From HGM04593 sp045612305 (GTDB lineage Bacteria; Bacteroidota; Bacteroidia; Bacteroidales; Bacteroidaceae), in assembly GCA_045612305.1 (NCBI GenBank), contig JAZKYU010000059.1, forward strand, positions 1 to 35,198: a stretch of 35,198 bases of DNA, read 5' to 3'. Both the position numbers and the translations under genes were made by a program. This document shows, piece after piece, positions 14,901 through 24,012 of this stretch (position 1 is the stretch's first letter; every line of letters starts with the position of its first letter). The notes under the pieces are model-generated. The model was not told the origin of the DNA. It did no database searches and saw only the letters and a list, made by a program, of their open reading frames with translations.

Positions 14901-17054
14901 CTACTCTTCTTCTTTCGCTGCAAACTCTTTCATCAACTTCTCCTGAACATCTGTGGGAACAAGCTCATAAGACGAGGGCGACATAATGAACGATGCGCGA
15001 CCGCCGGTGAGCGAGCTCAAAGAGGTTGAGTAAGACGACATCTCTTTCAAGGGAACTTTTGCAGAGAGCTTCTCATAACCGTTCTCGCTCTCCATACCCA
15101 TAATCATACCTCTGCGGCCTTGGATGTCGCTCATAACATCACCCATCTTGTCCGAAGGCACAAATACCTCAACATCGTAAACAGGCTCCAAAATCTTCGG
15201 GCCGGCGTTGCGGAAGGCCTCGCTGAAGGCGTTGCGACCGGCAAGCATAAACGAAACCTCGTTTGAATCTACGGGGTGCATCTTACCGTCGTACACAATA
15301 ACGCGCACGTCGCGAGCATAAGAGCCGGTCAACGGGCCGCGCTCCATGCGCTCCATAATACCCTTGAGGATAGCGGGCATAAAGCGCGCATCGATAGAGC
15401 CACCCACGGTACTGTTTACAAACACAAGCTTACCACCCCACTCAAGTGTAACCTCCTCTGTAGCCTTGGCGTTAATCTTAAACTCCTGGCCATTGAAGCG
15501 GTAAACATCCTGCAAGGGCTTGCCCTCCTCGTAGGGCTCCACAATGAGGTGTACCTCACCAAATTGTCCGGCACCACCCGACTGTTTCTTGTGGCGATAG
15601 TCGGCACGGGCAGCCTTTGTAATTGTTTCGCGATAAGGTATTTTGGGCTCGTCGTAAACTACCTGTATTTTCTCCACGTGTTCGAGACGCCACTTAAGAG
15701 TGCGCAAGTGGAATTCTCCCTGGCCATAAACGATGGTCTGGCGAAGCTCCTTCGACTGCTCTACACGCCAAGTGGGATCCTCCTCGTGCATACGGTTGAG
15801 CGCCGACACAAGTTTCTCTATCTCACCCTCGTTGGCGGGACGTATAGCACGAGAATATTTCGATGCGGGGTATTTCACCAAAGTAAACTTATTGTTTGTC
15901 TCTTTTGCATTGAGGGTGTTACCGATGCGAACATCCTTAAGCTTCACGGTGCAACCAAGGTCACCAGCCTTAAGCTCGTCTACAGCGGTGCGGTTTGCTC
16001 CCGCGCTGCAGAATATCTGCGCGATGCGCTCTTTAGAGCCACGGTCGGCGTTCACAAAATCCTCACCCGCTTTAAGAGTACCGCTCATCACCTTAAAGTA
16101 GTTAACCTCACCGATGTGGGGCTCAACCGATGTCTTGTAGAAGAACAACGATGTGGGGGCTGTGCTGTCATAGGGGACAGTCTCGCCGTCGGCGTTAACA
16201 GGCTGGGGCATATCGTCAACCTCGGGAGCTACGTTGGCAAGGAACTCCAGCAAACGACCCACAGCCACGTTGTTTTGTGCCGAGCAACACAACACGGGAT
16301 AAACGCTACCTGTAGAGAGACCCAAACGAGCACCCATACGTATCTCGTCGGTCGACAAGTCGTCAGAGTCGAAGAACTTGTTCATCAACTCCTCTTCGTT
16401 CTCGGCAGCCTTCTCCACAAGCTCGGTGTGCAAAGCCTTCGCCTTCTCTATCTGGTCGGCGGGCACATCCTCAACGAGAGGGGGCTGGCCTTCGGCTGTG
16501 TATGTAAGTTTCTTCATCAACAACACGTCGATAATAGAGTTAAAGCCGGGGCCGGCGGCAACGGGGTACTGCACGGGCACCACCTTAGAGCCATATATAG
16601 TCTGCAACTGCTCGATAACGTTATCATAGTCGCACTTCTCGTGGTCGACCTGGTTAACTACGAACATCGCAGGTTTTTTCATCTTTTGTACATAACGGAA
16701 GCAGTTTTGTGTACCCACCTCCACGCCATACTGGCCATTTATAACCATCATTGCAAGGTCGCAAACAGTCATAGCACACACTGTACCACCTGCAAAATCA
16801 TCAGCACCGGGACAATCTATGAGATTAAGTTTCTTACCCGCCTGTTCAACTTGGAAAACCGTTGTAAACACAGAATAGCCATACTCTTGCTCAACGGGGA
16901 AATAGTCGCTCACGGTATTCTTCGCAGCAACCGATCCTCTACGTTTTATAATACCACCCTCATAGAGCATAGCCTCTGTGAGCGTGGTTTTTCCCGAGCC
17001 CGAACATCCTACAATTGCGATGTTCTTGATTTCATTAGTTTGATAAGTTTTCAT
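14901..17054 (-). CDS. fusA2: EF-G2, elongation factor G paralogue lacking the catalytic histidine
   Basis: A 717-residue EF-G family protein with all five domains. ATG at 17054 (MKTYQTNEIK) is the likely start. The GTP-binding domain is atypical. The P-loop reads GCSGSGKTT (16-24) where ordinary EF-G has AHIDAGKTT, so the P-loop aspartate is lost. The G3 motif reads DCPGADDF (80-87) instead of DTPGHVDF, so the catalytic histidine is alanine. G4 is NQVD (134-137). Domain IV and V signatures remain (YDGKMHPVDSNEVSF, GPKILEPVYDVEVFVP, DIQGRRGMIMGM). Bacteroides thetaiotaomicron EF-G2 is known to support translocation without GTP hydrolysis and to be induced by the regulator Cur (BT4338) during carbon limitation and in the gut. 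This gene is almost certainly its orthologue. It is monocistronic with its own terminator. Confidence 0.95.
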   Translation of the reverse strand: MKTYQTNEIKNIAIVGCSGSGKTTLTEAMLYEGGIIKRRGSVAAKNTVSDYFPVEQEYGYSVFTTVFQVEQAGKKLNLIDCPGADDFAGGTVCAMTVCDLAMMVINGQYGVEVGTQNCFRYVQKMKKPAMFVVNQVDHEKCDYDNVIEQLQTIYGSKVVPVQYPVAAGPGFNSIIDVLLMKKLTYTAEGQPPLVEDVPADQIEKAKALHTELVEKAAENEEELMNKFFDSDDLSTDEIRMGARLGLSTGSVYPVLCCSAQNNVAVGRLLEFLANVAPEVDDMPQPVNADGETVPYDSTAPTSLFFYKTSVEPHIGEVNYFKVMSGTLKAGEDFVNADRGSKERIAQIFCSAGANRTAVDELKAGDLGCTVKLKDVRIGNTLNAKETNNKFTLVKYPASKYSRAIRPANEGEIEKLVSALNRMHEEDPTWRVEQSKELRQTIVYGQGEFHLRTLKWRLEHVEKIQVVYDEPKIPYRETITKAARADYRHKKQSGGAGQFGEVHLIVEPYEEGKPLQDVYRFNGQEFKINAKATEEVTLEWGGKLVFVNSTVGGSIDARFMPAILKGIMERMERGPLTGSYARDVRVIVYDGKMHPVDSNEVSFMLAGRNAFSEAFRNAGPKILEPVYDVEVFVPSDKMGDVMSDIQGRRGMIMGMESENGYEKLSAKVPLKEMSSYSTSLSSLTGGRASFIMSPSSYELVPTDVQEKLMKEFAAKEEE

Positions 17055-17099
17055 ATAGTTTTTGTTTTTCAGCAAGAGCACAAAAGAAAAAGCAGCTAC

Positions 17100-17107
17100 C
17101 GAAGATA
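17100..17107 (-). promoter_or_regulatory. fusA2: Candidate -7 box of fusA2
   Basis: On the minus strand TATCTTCG fits TAnnTTTG at seven of eight positions. No TTTG is present 19-20 bases upstream, which is what an activator-dependent promoter would show. Transcription would start at about 17095, giving a leader of about 40 bases. Confidence 0.5.
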
Positions 17108-17154
17108 ATCATAACCACGTACCGGAATGTCTTTACCCTCGTGCGCCCCTTCCC

Positions 17155-17176
17155 AAGTAACCTTGCTTGGTTAGTT
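17155..17176. promoter_or_regulatory. 22-bp palindrome upstream of fusA2, candidate CRP-family (Cur) site
   Basis: The sequence has the form AA-g-TAACC-N6-GGTTA-g-TT, symmetric over 22 bases except for the G positions and the centre. Its centre is about 70 bases upstream of the predicted fusA2 start of transcription, a position used by CRP-type activators. CRP-family dimers typically read half-sites separated by six bases. Cur, a CRP-family protein, activates fusA2 in B. thetaiotaomicron, so this is a good candidate operator, by inference only. Confidence 0.45.
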
Positions 17177-17264
17177 ATGTTATAAAAGCGGTAGCAATGT
17201 ATGAAATTTAGATAAGAAAAGCAAATAGAAGACATATGTTTTTTAGCCTAATAATTAAAAAAGC

Positions 17265-17272
17265 TATCTTTG
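17265..17272 (+). promoter_or_regulatory. hemW: -7 box of hemW
   Basis: TATCTTTG matches TAnnTTTG exactly and lies 22 bases before the hemW start. The -33 position at 19-base spacing is TTTA (17242-17245). The leader would be very short, about 16 bases. Confidence 0.65.
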
Positions 17273-17294
17273 TAGCAAATTTTAACAAAAACCT

Positions 17295-18425
17295 ATGGCG
17301 GGCATATACATACACATCCCCTTCTGCAAGCAGAGATGCCGATACTGCGCCTTTTACTCCACAACACAGCACCACCTGCAAGAGCGTTACACCGACGCCC
17401 TATGCTTGGAGCTACGCGCGCGCAAGAACTATATAAAAGGAGAGAGAGTCGACACCATATACCTGGGAGGAGGCACCCCCTCGCTGCTCACTAGCGAGCA
17501 ACTCGAACGCATTGTCGACACCATAGAAAAAGAGTATACCATAAGCCCCATAGCCGAGAGAACTATAGAGTGCAACCCCGACGACCTCACACCCACACAC
17601 CTTGCGATGTTGCGCCAGAGAGGCTTCAACCGCATAAGTATGGGCGTGCAGAGTTTCAACGACGACATACTCCGCACCCTCGGCCGCCGACACACTGCCG
17701 ATAGCGCACGCGAAGCTGTAAAAAATGTGCGCGCTGCAGGCTTCGACAACATAAGCATAGACCTTATGTTTGCCCTCCCGGGCTCAACGCCCCAAACGTG
17801 GGAGAACGACCTGCGCAACGCCATAGAGCTACACCCCGACCACATATCGGCCTACAACCTCACCTACGAGGAGGGCACCCCCCTCTTCCGCGCTCTGCAA
17901 AAAGGCGACATAAAAGAGCTCACCGAGGAGGAGAACATAGCGCAGTTCAACAGCCTCATCGAAAAACTTAAAGAGGCCGGCTACCGACACTACGAAATTT
18001 CCAACTTTGCACGCCCCGGGCGCGAAAGCCGCCACAACAGCAGTTACTGGAACGACACCCCTTACATAGGGTGCGGTGCGGGCGCACACTCCTACGACGG
18101 TACCTCGCGTGGCTGGAACGCAAGCAACATAGAGCTTTATATAAAAAACCTCGAAGAGGGCACACCCCCCTTCGAGGTCGAAGAGCTCACCACCGAAGAG
18201 CGCTACAACGACGCAGTGCTCACCCGCCTACGCACCGCCGACGGGTTGCCCACAGAGTGGGTAAAAGAGAAGTTTGGCCACACCTTATATAATTATATGA
18301 TGAAAGCAGCGCAAAAAGAGATAACCCACGGAAGCCTGGAACTCTTACCCGACGGACACCTGCGCCTCACCCCAAAAGGCATCTTCATAAGCGATGCAGT
18401 GATAAGGGAACTCATATATGTGTAA
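17295..18425 (+). CDS. hemW: HemW, radical SAM heme chaperone
   Basis: A 376-residue radical SAM protein of the HemN-like HemW family, which binds heme and delivers it to respiratory proteins; it is not a coproporphyrinogen oxidase. The N-terminal HIPFCKQRCRYCAFYS carries the CxxxCxxC cluster ligands C11, C15 and C18. Other family features are GGGTPSLL, TIECNPDD, ISMGVQSF, DLMFALPG and the C-terminal HemN_C-like region (GAHSYDG, LRTADGL). The length is typical of HemW (about 375-385). It is transcribed divergently from fusA2 and ends at a hairpin shared with glmM. Confidence 0.94.
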   Translation: MAGIYIHIPFCKQRCRYCAFYSTTQHHLQERYTDALCLELRARKNYIKGERVDTIYLGGGTPSLLTSEQLERIVDTIEKEYTISPIAERTIECNPDDLTPTHLAMLRQRGFNRISMGVQSFNDDILRTLGRRHTADSAREAVKNVRAAGFDNISIDLMFALPGSTPQTWENDLRNAIELHPDHISAYNLTYEEGTPLFRALQKGDIKELTEEENIAQFNSLIEKLKEAGYRHYEISNFARPGRESRHNSSYWNDTPYIGCGAGAHSYDGTSRGWNASNIELYIKNLEEGTPPFEVEELTTEERYNDAVLTRLRTADGLPTEWVKEKFGHTLYNYMMKAAQKEITHGSLELLPDGHLRLTPKGIFISDAVIRELIYV

Positions 18426-18429
18426 ACAA

Positions 18430-18460
18430 AAAAAACCGCAAGCCAGGCTTGCGGTTTTTT
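18430..18460. terminator. Bidirectional terminator between hemW and glmM
   Basis: CCGCAAGC (18436-18443) pairs perfectly with GCTTGCGG (18447-18454) around the triloop CAG. An A-run precedes and a T-run follows, so it can end transcription of both convergent genes. Confidence 0.92.
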
Positions 18461-18485
18461 ACTATAATTATTCTCTAAAAGAACA

Positions 18486-19874
18486 TTACATCAAGCTGTT
18501 AGCGAGAGCAAGTATCTCCTCACCGATAGCATCGGCAGCCTCCTGTGTGGGGCCCTCTGAATAGATGCGAACGATGGGCTCTGTGTTGCTCTTGCGCAAG
18601 TGTACCCAAGTCTCGGGGAAGTCGAGCTTCACACCATCAACAGTGTTAATCTCGGCTTTACCTGCGTATGTAGCCTTAATCTTCTCGAGGATAGCGTCAA
18701 CATCGCAACCGGGTTTGAGGTCGATGCGGTTTTTACCCATAAAGTAAGCGGGGTATGTAGCGCGCAACTCGCTCACAGTCTTCTTCTCGTGTGCAAGGTG
18801 GCTCAAGAACAAGCAGATACCTACCAAAGCGTCGCGACCTGCGTGGCAAGCGGGATAGATAACTCCACCGTTGCCCTCACCGCCGATAACAGCGTTAACC
18901 TCGCGCATCTTGGTAACCACGTTCACCTCACCCACAGCCGATGCGGCATACTCGCAACCATGAGCATTTGTAACATCGCGCAAAGCACGTGTAGAGCTCA
19001 AGTTCGACACAGTGTTACCGGGTGTGTGCTTCAATACGTAGTCGGCAACAGTAACAAGGGTATACTCCTCGCCATACATATCGCCGTTCTCGCAGATGAT
19101 AGCCAAGCGGTCAACGTCGGGGTCCACAACAAAAGCAACATCGTTGCCACCCTTTGCCATAAGGCCCATAATATCGCCCAAGTTCTTTGCGAGGGGCTCG
19201 GGATTGTGCTGGAAGTCACCTGTGGGCTCGCAGTAGAGCTTGTCGACCTTTGTTATACCAAGTTTCTCGAACAAGCGGGGAAGGATAACACCGCCCACCG
19301 AGTTTACGCAGTCGATAGCAACTTTAAAGCCAGCAGCCTTAATAGCCTCAACATCCACAAGGGGAAGAGCAAGCACTGCATCGATATGTTTCTCGTCGTA
19401 TGTCTCGTCGAGGCGATATTTGCCAAGTGTTTCAACATCGGCATAATCAAACTCCTCAGCCTCTGCTATGCGGAGTACCTCTTTACCCTCGGCAGCGTTC
19501 AAGAACTCACCCTTCTCGTTGAGGAGCTTCAATGCGTTCCACTGACGGGGGTTGTGACTAGCTGTGAGTATGATACCACCACAAGCATCCTCCATAGTAA
19601 CAGCAACCTCTGTTGTAGGTGTCGATGCAAGACCTATATCAACAACATCGAAGCCCATACCCATAAGAGTACCACAAACGATTTTGTTAACCATCTCGCC
19701 CGAAAGACGAGCATCGCGGCCCACAACAATCTTGTTGCTTTTCTTTGTTGTTGTTTTACGTATCAGCGCTGCGTACGCCGAAGTTAATTTCACTACATCC
19801 AGGGGAGTCAAACCCTCATCGGCTCTACCACCGATGGTACCTCTGATACCTGAAATAGATTTAATAAGTGTCAT
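18486..19874 (-). CDS. glmM: Phosphoglucosamine mutase (GlmM-type phosphohexomutase)
   Basis: A 462-residue alpha-D-phosphohexomutase. It converts glucosamine-6-phosphate to glucosamine-1-phosphate on the route to UDP-GlcNAc for peptidoglycan and lipid A. The phosphoserine loop is TASHNPRQWNALK (S106), the metal-binding loop is VVDPDVDRLA, the sugar-specificity loop is GGEGNGG, and the C-terminal phosphate loop includes RKSNTEPIVRIYSE. The N-terminus SISGIRGTIGG is typical. Bacteroidetes sequences of this type are annotated as GlmM; a dual phosphomannomutase/phosphoglucomutase activity cannot be excluded by sequence alone. It follows the DUF4827 gene by 20 bases and is probably co-transcribed with it. 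Confidence 0.92.
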   Translation of the reverse strand: MTLIKSISGIRGTIGGRADEGLTPLDVVKLTSAYAALIRKTTTKKSNKIVVGRDARLSGEMVNKIVCGTLMGMGFDVVDIGLASTPTTEVAVTMEDACGGIILTASHNPRQWNALKLLNEKGEFLNAAEGKEVLRIAEAEEFDYADVETLGKYRLDETYDEKHIDAVLALPLVDVEAIKAAGFKVAIDCVNSVGGVILPRLFEKLGITKVDKLYCEPTGDFQHNPEPLAKNLGDIMGLMAKGGNDVAFVVDPDVDRLAIICENGDMYGEEYTLVTVADYVLKHTPGNTVSNLSSTRALRDVTNAHGCEYAASAVGEVNVVTKMREVNAVIGGEGNGGVIYPACHAGRDALVGICLFLSHLAHEKKTVSELRATYPAYFMGKNRIDLKPGCDVDAILEKIKATYAGKAEINTVDGVKLDFPETWVHLRKSNTEPIVRIYSEGPTQEAADAIGEEILALANSLM

Positions 19875-19894
19875 ATAAGTTTAATTTAGTGGGT

Positions 19895-20521
19895 TTATCT
19901 TTCGGGTTGAAATGTTATGTTATAGAAACAAGGATATACATAAGTTGCTGCATACGAAGTTCCTGCTGTGTGCGGCACAATCAGGTTAACCTCGGCAAGG
20001 CTTGCTTGGCTGCGGGTAAAATAGAGGTAAGGCATAACCACAAGCCAGCCTGTGGGCACTGCGCTTGTACCATATTCGCTCATCATAACCCCCGACGAGA
20101 AAGCCGCCTCGAACGAGCCGCTGTCGTTTTTCACAGTCACCTCATCGGGCTCGGCCTCATACTTGTTGGTTGTGAGGGTTGAGCCGTCTCGGGCGTCGAG
20201 CTCGGTGTAGCGCACCAACAAGTTCAAAGACTCACCATCTTCTACTTTCCTTGCGTTCTTTGCATCTTTGGGGTTACACACAAACTGCACGTAGACATTA
20301 TCCAAAATTACATATTCGTTCTTTTCAACATCGGTTGCGTAGCCCTGGCTCTGAAACTTGTCGTAAGAGATAACATTTATTTCGGCAGCAGCAACAAATC
20401 TACCGATAGCATCTTGCTCTCTCTTCTTCATATCGGAGTAAGAGACCTCGTCCTCGCAAGACGAGAGCAAAAACACCATCAAAGGCATCAACAGCACATA
20501 AAACCAGCGGTTATTTATCAT
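19895..20521 (-). CDS. DUF4827 lipoprotein
   Basis: A 208-residue lipoprotein with lipobox LSSC (C22) followed by EDE, an acidic run compatible with surface export in Bacteroidetes. The mature part fits DUF4827, a Bacteroidetes family with an FKBP-like fold; no clear prolyl-isomerase catalytic pattern can be asserted from the sequence. I chose ATG at 20521 (MINNRW); the longer frame begins with a TTG at 20527. It has a strong promoter about 42 bases upstream and precedes glmM by 20 bases, an order I recall from Bacteroides. Confidence 0.8.
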   Translation of the reverse strand: MINNRWFYVLLMPLMVFLLSSCEDEVSYSDMKKREQDAIGRFVAAAEINVISYDKFQSQGYATDVEKNEYVILDNVYVQFVCNPKDAKNARKVEDGESLNLLVRYTELDARDGSTLTTNKYEAEPDEVTVKNDSGSFEAAFSSGVMMSEYGTSAVPTGWLVVMPYLYFTRSQASLAEVNLIVPHTAGTSYAATYVYPCFYNITFQPER

Positions 20522-20562
20522 AAACAAAATTCGACTCTTGTGATTACATTCCTAAATTCCTT

Positions 20563-20593
20563 CAAAAGTACAATTTAGTTGCGAAAAAACAAA
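20563..20593 (-). promoter_or_regulatory. Promoter of the DUF4827-glmM operon
   Basis: On the minus strand TTTG (20593-20590) and TACTTTTG (20570-20563) are separated by 19 bases, a full consensus match. The leader would be about 35 bases. Confidence 0.82.
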
Positions 20594-20694
20594 CAGATAG
20601 CAAGAAAAACAACTTATAAAATAAATATTTTTATAAATTTAAACACTTATTGTGCCTTGCCACGCTCTTTTGTTCTGCGCTTCCAGCCCTGCTA

Positions 20695-21726
20695 TCACTT
20701 AGTAAGTTGCTCGTCGTAAGCCTCAACGGCCTTCATAAACTGCGCCACGGCAACATCCATAGAGGCACGCACCTCGCCTCCCGACGCGTTCTTGTGCCCG
20801 CCACCACCAAAAAACTCGGCCGCGAGAGTGTTGCAAGGGAAGTCGCCCACCGAGCGCAACGACACATTTATCTTCCCGGGCTGCTCCTCACGCAAGAAAC
20901 AAGAGAAGCGCAACCCCTTTTTCTGCAAGGGGAGGTTTACAAGACCTTCGGTATCACCCTTCATCACATTGAAACGTTTAAGTTCTTCGCAAGTGAGGGT
21001 TATGAGCGCGGCGTTTTTGTTGGGGATAAATTTTAGTTTTTCATACAACACATAGCCCATAAGTTTAAGGCGCGACTCGCTGTAATTATAGAACACCTTG
21101 CGGTATATCAAATCCTTGTCCACACCCTTCGCAATAAGCTCTGCCACAATGAGATAAATATCCTTACGATTTGATGCATAGGCAAAAGAGCCGGTATCGG
21201 TCATCATACCTGTGTAGATAGCTTGCGCAATCTTTTTATCGATAGCCGCGAGTGAGTGCACGCGGTATATCATACGAAAAACAAGCTCCGATGTTGCGCA
21301 CGCCTCGGGGCAAGAAACAGAAACCGAAAAGCCTTCGTCGGGGTGCAGGTGATGGTCGAGAAGCACCTTTTTAGCAGCAGAGCCCTCAACAACCGCGCCC
21401 ATATCGCCCAAGCGAGAAAAAGCGTTAAAGTCGAGACAAAACAGTACATCGGCCGCAGCTATAGCGTTCTCGGCAGCCTCTTTGTTGCTCTCAAAAACAA
21501 TAACCTCGTCGGCTGAGGGCAACCAGCGAAGAAAATCGGGGAAAGCGTTGGGCAGCACCACATCGGCCTTTTTGCCCAAGCTGCGCAAGTAGAGCGCGCA
21601 AGCAAGCGAAGAGCCCACAGCGTCGCCGTCGGGGTTTTTGTGTGCAAGCACCACAAAATTATTGTTATTCTCTACAATATCTCTTAAAGCCTCAACTTGA
21701 GACTCTGTTATCAATCTATCGAGCAT
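20695..21726 (-). CDS. DHH/DHHA1 phosphoesterase (NrnA-like)
   Basis: A 343-residue protein of the DHH-DHHA1 family, close to NrnA/pAp-phosphatase enzymes that degrade nano-oligonucleotides, cyclic-dinucleotide products or pAp. Metal-binding motifs are HKNPDGDAVGS (29-39), D100 in FCLDFN, LLDHH (123-127) and MTDTGSF. The DHHA1 domain carries the GGGGHKNASGG substrate loop near the C-terminus. The length fits the family (about 320-345). It has its own promoter, and the upstream comEC gene ends 164 bases before its start. Which substrate dominates (nanoRNA, pAp or pApA) cannot be told from sequence. Confidence 0.9.
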   Translation of the reverse strand: MLDRLITESQVEALRDIVENNNNFVVLAHKNPDGDAVGSSLACALYLRSLGKKADVVLPNAFPDFLRWLPSADEVIVFESNKEAAENAIAAADVLFCLDFNAFSRLGDMGAVVEGSAAKKVLLDHHLHPDEGFSVSVSCPEACATSELVFRMIYRVHSLAAIDKKIAQAIYTGMMTDTGSFAYASNRKDIYLIVAELIAKGVDKDLIYRKVFYNYSESRLKLMGYVLYEKLKFIPNKNAALITLTCEELKRFNVMKGDTEGLVNLPLQKKGLRFSCFLREEQPGKINVSLRSVGDFPCNTLAAEFFGGGGHKNASGGEVRASMDVAVAQFMKAVEAYDEQLTK

Positions 21727-21749
21727 AAAATAAAGGATTTTTTATTTTG

Positions 21750-21781
21750 CGAAGATACTCAATACAGGCCTTATGAACAAA
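21750..21781 (-). promoter_or_regulatory. Promoter of the DHH phosphoesterase gene
   Basis: On the minus strand TTTG (21781-21778) and TATCTTCG (21757-21750) are separated by exactly 20 bases. The -7 element is the TTCG variant that recurs in this window. Confidence 0.72.
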
Positions 21782-21890
21782 AAAGATACCCTAAAAAAAC
21801 AGGCAAGTACCATTTAATACACCGTTATAGGCCCGGCGCCATCACAATTTTTGCAAGTAATATAGTTTCTCCACGGGTTACTAATCCTAA

Positions 21891-24002
21891 TTATTTTCCC
21901 TTGACATAGACCACCGAAAACGTATCATCGGCTCCTACCAACTTCACAGCACCACTCTTTGCAATATCCACACAAGCCACCCCGGCCTTGCCACACTCGC
22001 GCAACAGCCTGCGACGGCTCCCCTCGTAGAGCGAGCCATCGAGTAGCACGCAATTAGTGGGATAGTGCACAAGCAGTTGCTCAACTCCACCTAAAAAGCC
22101 TCGGCACAGCAAAAGAGCATCCACGGGGCGTTGCACGCTATCTGCGAGCCAACAATCGTCGGCCAACAACTGCACCCGCAACCCACCAAAAGAGAGCAAG
22201 CCACCTCTATAGGCAACCGTGCTGTCGCTGTAACCATCATCTAGCCAACGCGGGGCACGCAAGCGCTCACACTTCACAAAAGGCTCCACCACCCTGTCTA
22301 TATCGGCATCAAACTGCGGCACCGACGAGAACACATACCCCTCGCCACCGGCCGTAACAGCAAGCACCGCAGCCGATTTTCTGTTATTAAACACCAGCAA
22401 AGCATCCTCCTCGCCCTCCCTCGGTATAAAAAGAACGTTCACGAGCACCACCGCAACTGCAAGCACCACCGCAAGGAGCATCAAACCATACTTTTTCATC
22501 GCCGCAGCACCAAAAAAGAGCCACAGCAACATCGCAGCCAAGCAGGCACCTGCAACCCCCACAGGAGGCAACACACAAGATGCGCCCGGGAGCGAGGCTA
22601 CATACTCCACCACCCCGTTCATAAACGATAGCAAGCACTGCAACAGCCACGCCACAGGCAACTGCAGAAAAGGAGAGCACGACACCACCCACAACACCAC
22701 CACAGCACCCACCAACAACGTTACAAGGGGCACAAGTAGCAAGTTTGCAAGCAAAAAATACAACGGGAAAGTACCAAAATAGTACCACACAAAGGGTAGC
22801 ACGCCCACCTGCGCCGCAAGCGACACTGCAAGCAGAGAGAAAGAAAAATTATAGAGCCTGCCGTGAGCATCGCACCGCAACAAAGAGCGTTGCCACGGCA
22901 CAAAAAACAATATAGCAGCTACCGACGCAAAAGAGAGCTGAAAGCCCATATCGAAAAGCAGTCGTGACGAGAAGAGCAACATCACCAACATAGCAAAAGC
23001 CAGCGAGTTAAGCGACGAGCCGTCGCGGCGCAAGCAACGCCCCACCCCCACAAGAGTAAAAAGTACGGCAGCCCTAACCACCGACGGCGAGAGACCCGCA
23101 ACAAAAGCAAAAAGCCACAACAGCAAAATAACAGCAAGCTCGCGCAACACAAAAAGCCCTCTCCTGCCACGTACAAACGAAAGAAGCAACGTCAGCACCA
23201 TATAAAAAACACCAAGATGCAACCCCGACAGCGCAAGCAGGTGGCTCACGCCCGCATCGGCATACACCTCGCGCAACTCACCCGAGAAGCCACGCCTCTC
23301 CCCCACCGACACCGCCGACAAGAGCGCAAGCGCATCGCCTTCAAAGCCAAGCTCCTCGTACCAACGCACAACCCTGTCGCGCAAAGCAAGGGCACGCATC
23401 GCAAAATTTCTCTCGCCCACGCCAAGGCTCTCCCACCCATCGATGGGCAAAAAGACCGTGCCGTCGATACCCTTCAGACGCATATAACGCTCCACATCAA
23501 ACTCGGCAGGGTTGCCCGCGTTTGCAGGGTTTTTCACCTTCGCCTCGAAGCGCACTTTTTCGCCCACGCGCAACGCCTCTGCCTCAACACTTGTGGCAAA
23601 ATATATGTACACACACCCTTCGCGGCGCCCGCCTTTTGTAGCCAGGCTGTCCACGCGCTCCACCCTTGCCAAGGCTCTTGTTGCCACGCCTCCAGCGTGA
23701 GGAACTTCGAGCAAGCAAGCCTCAAAAACGCCCTTTTCATCGGGCCATTTAGGCTGTGCCACCCCCTTGTCACACGATATCACGTAGCACCCCACAGCAA
23801 GCATCACCCCTGTAGCGCCCACGCCAAACAACCACCTGGGCGCCGAGCTAAAAAGCCCTGCCACGAGCAACAACACAGAAACAAAAAACAAGGTGGCCGT
23901 GTGCAACAGCTCAACGCCGCACAGCCACCCTATTATTATGCCTGCAACAAGCGGTAACGCAAGTTTCAGCAAAGGATAATTTTTAATATCGAAGTTTGTC
24001 AC
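21891..24002 (-). CDS. comEC: ComEC/Rec2 family DNA-uptake channel protein
   Basis: A polytopic inner-membrane protein of about 703 residues, the ComEC/Rec2 channel that carries single-stranded DNA into the cytosol in transformable bacteria. N-terminal membrane segments are followed by a DUF4131/OB-like region with KNPANAGNPAEFD (about 158-170). The competence domain follows, with the diagnostic HLLALSGLHLG (about 254-264) and many further membrane segments. The C-terminal part (about 510-703) resembles the metallo-beta-lactamase-like region but lacks a recognisable HxHxDH motif. No ATG is available; GTG at 24002, 10 bases after the rpe stop, is preferred over GTG at 24023, which overlaps rpe by 11. 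It is probably co-transcribed with rpe. Natural transformation in this organism is not implied. Confidence 0.88.
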   Translation of the reverse strand: MTNFDIKNYPLLKLALPLVAGIIIGWLCGVELLHTATLFFVSVLLLVAGLFSSAPRWLFGVGATGVMLAVGCYVISCDKGVAQPKWPDEKGVFEACLLEVPHAGGVATRALARVERVDSLATKGGRREGCVYIYFATSVEAEALRVGEKVRFEAKVKNPANAGNPAEFDVERYMRLKGIDGTVFLPIDGWESLGVGERNFAMRALALRDRVVRWYEELGFEGDALALLSAVSVGERRGFSGELREVYADAGVSHLLALSGLHLGVFYMVLTLLLSFVRGRRGLFVLRELAVILLLWLFAFVAGLSPSVVRAAVLFTLVGVGRCLRRDGSSLNSLAFAMLVMLLFSSRLLFDMGFQLSFASVAAILFFVPWQRSLLRCDAHGRLYNFSFSLLAVSLAAQVGVLPFVWYYFGTFPLYFLLANLLLVPLVTLLVGAVVVLWVVSCSPFLQLPVAWLLQCLLSFMNGVVEYVASLPGASCVLPPVGVAGACLAAMLLWLFFGAAAMKKYGLMLLAVVLAVAVVLVNVLFIPREGEEDALLVFNNRKSAAVLAVTAGGEGYVFSSVPQFDADIDRVVEPFVKCERLRAPRWLDDGYSDSTVAYRGGLLSFGGLRVQLLADDCWLADSVQRPVDALLLCRGFLGGVEQLLVHYPTNCVLLDGSLYEGSRRRLLRECGKAGVACVDIAKSGAVKLVGADDTFSVVYVKGK

Positions 24003-24012
24003 GCCCCACGAA

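Noticed and set aside
15276..17108. 610-codon open frame on the + strand, opposite fusA2
   Set aside because: It is fully antisense to a clear EF-G2 gene and has no domain signature. Long antisense frames arise from the codon bias of the real gene.
18600..19787. 395-codon open frame on the + strand, opposite glmM
   Set aside because: Antisense shadow of glmM; cysteine- and histidine-rich composition is typical of such frames and no family is recognisable.
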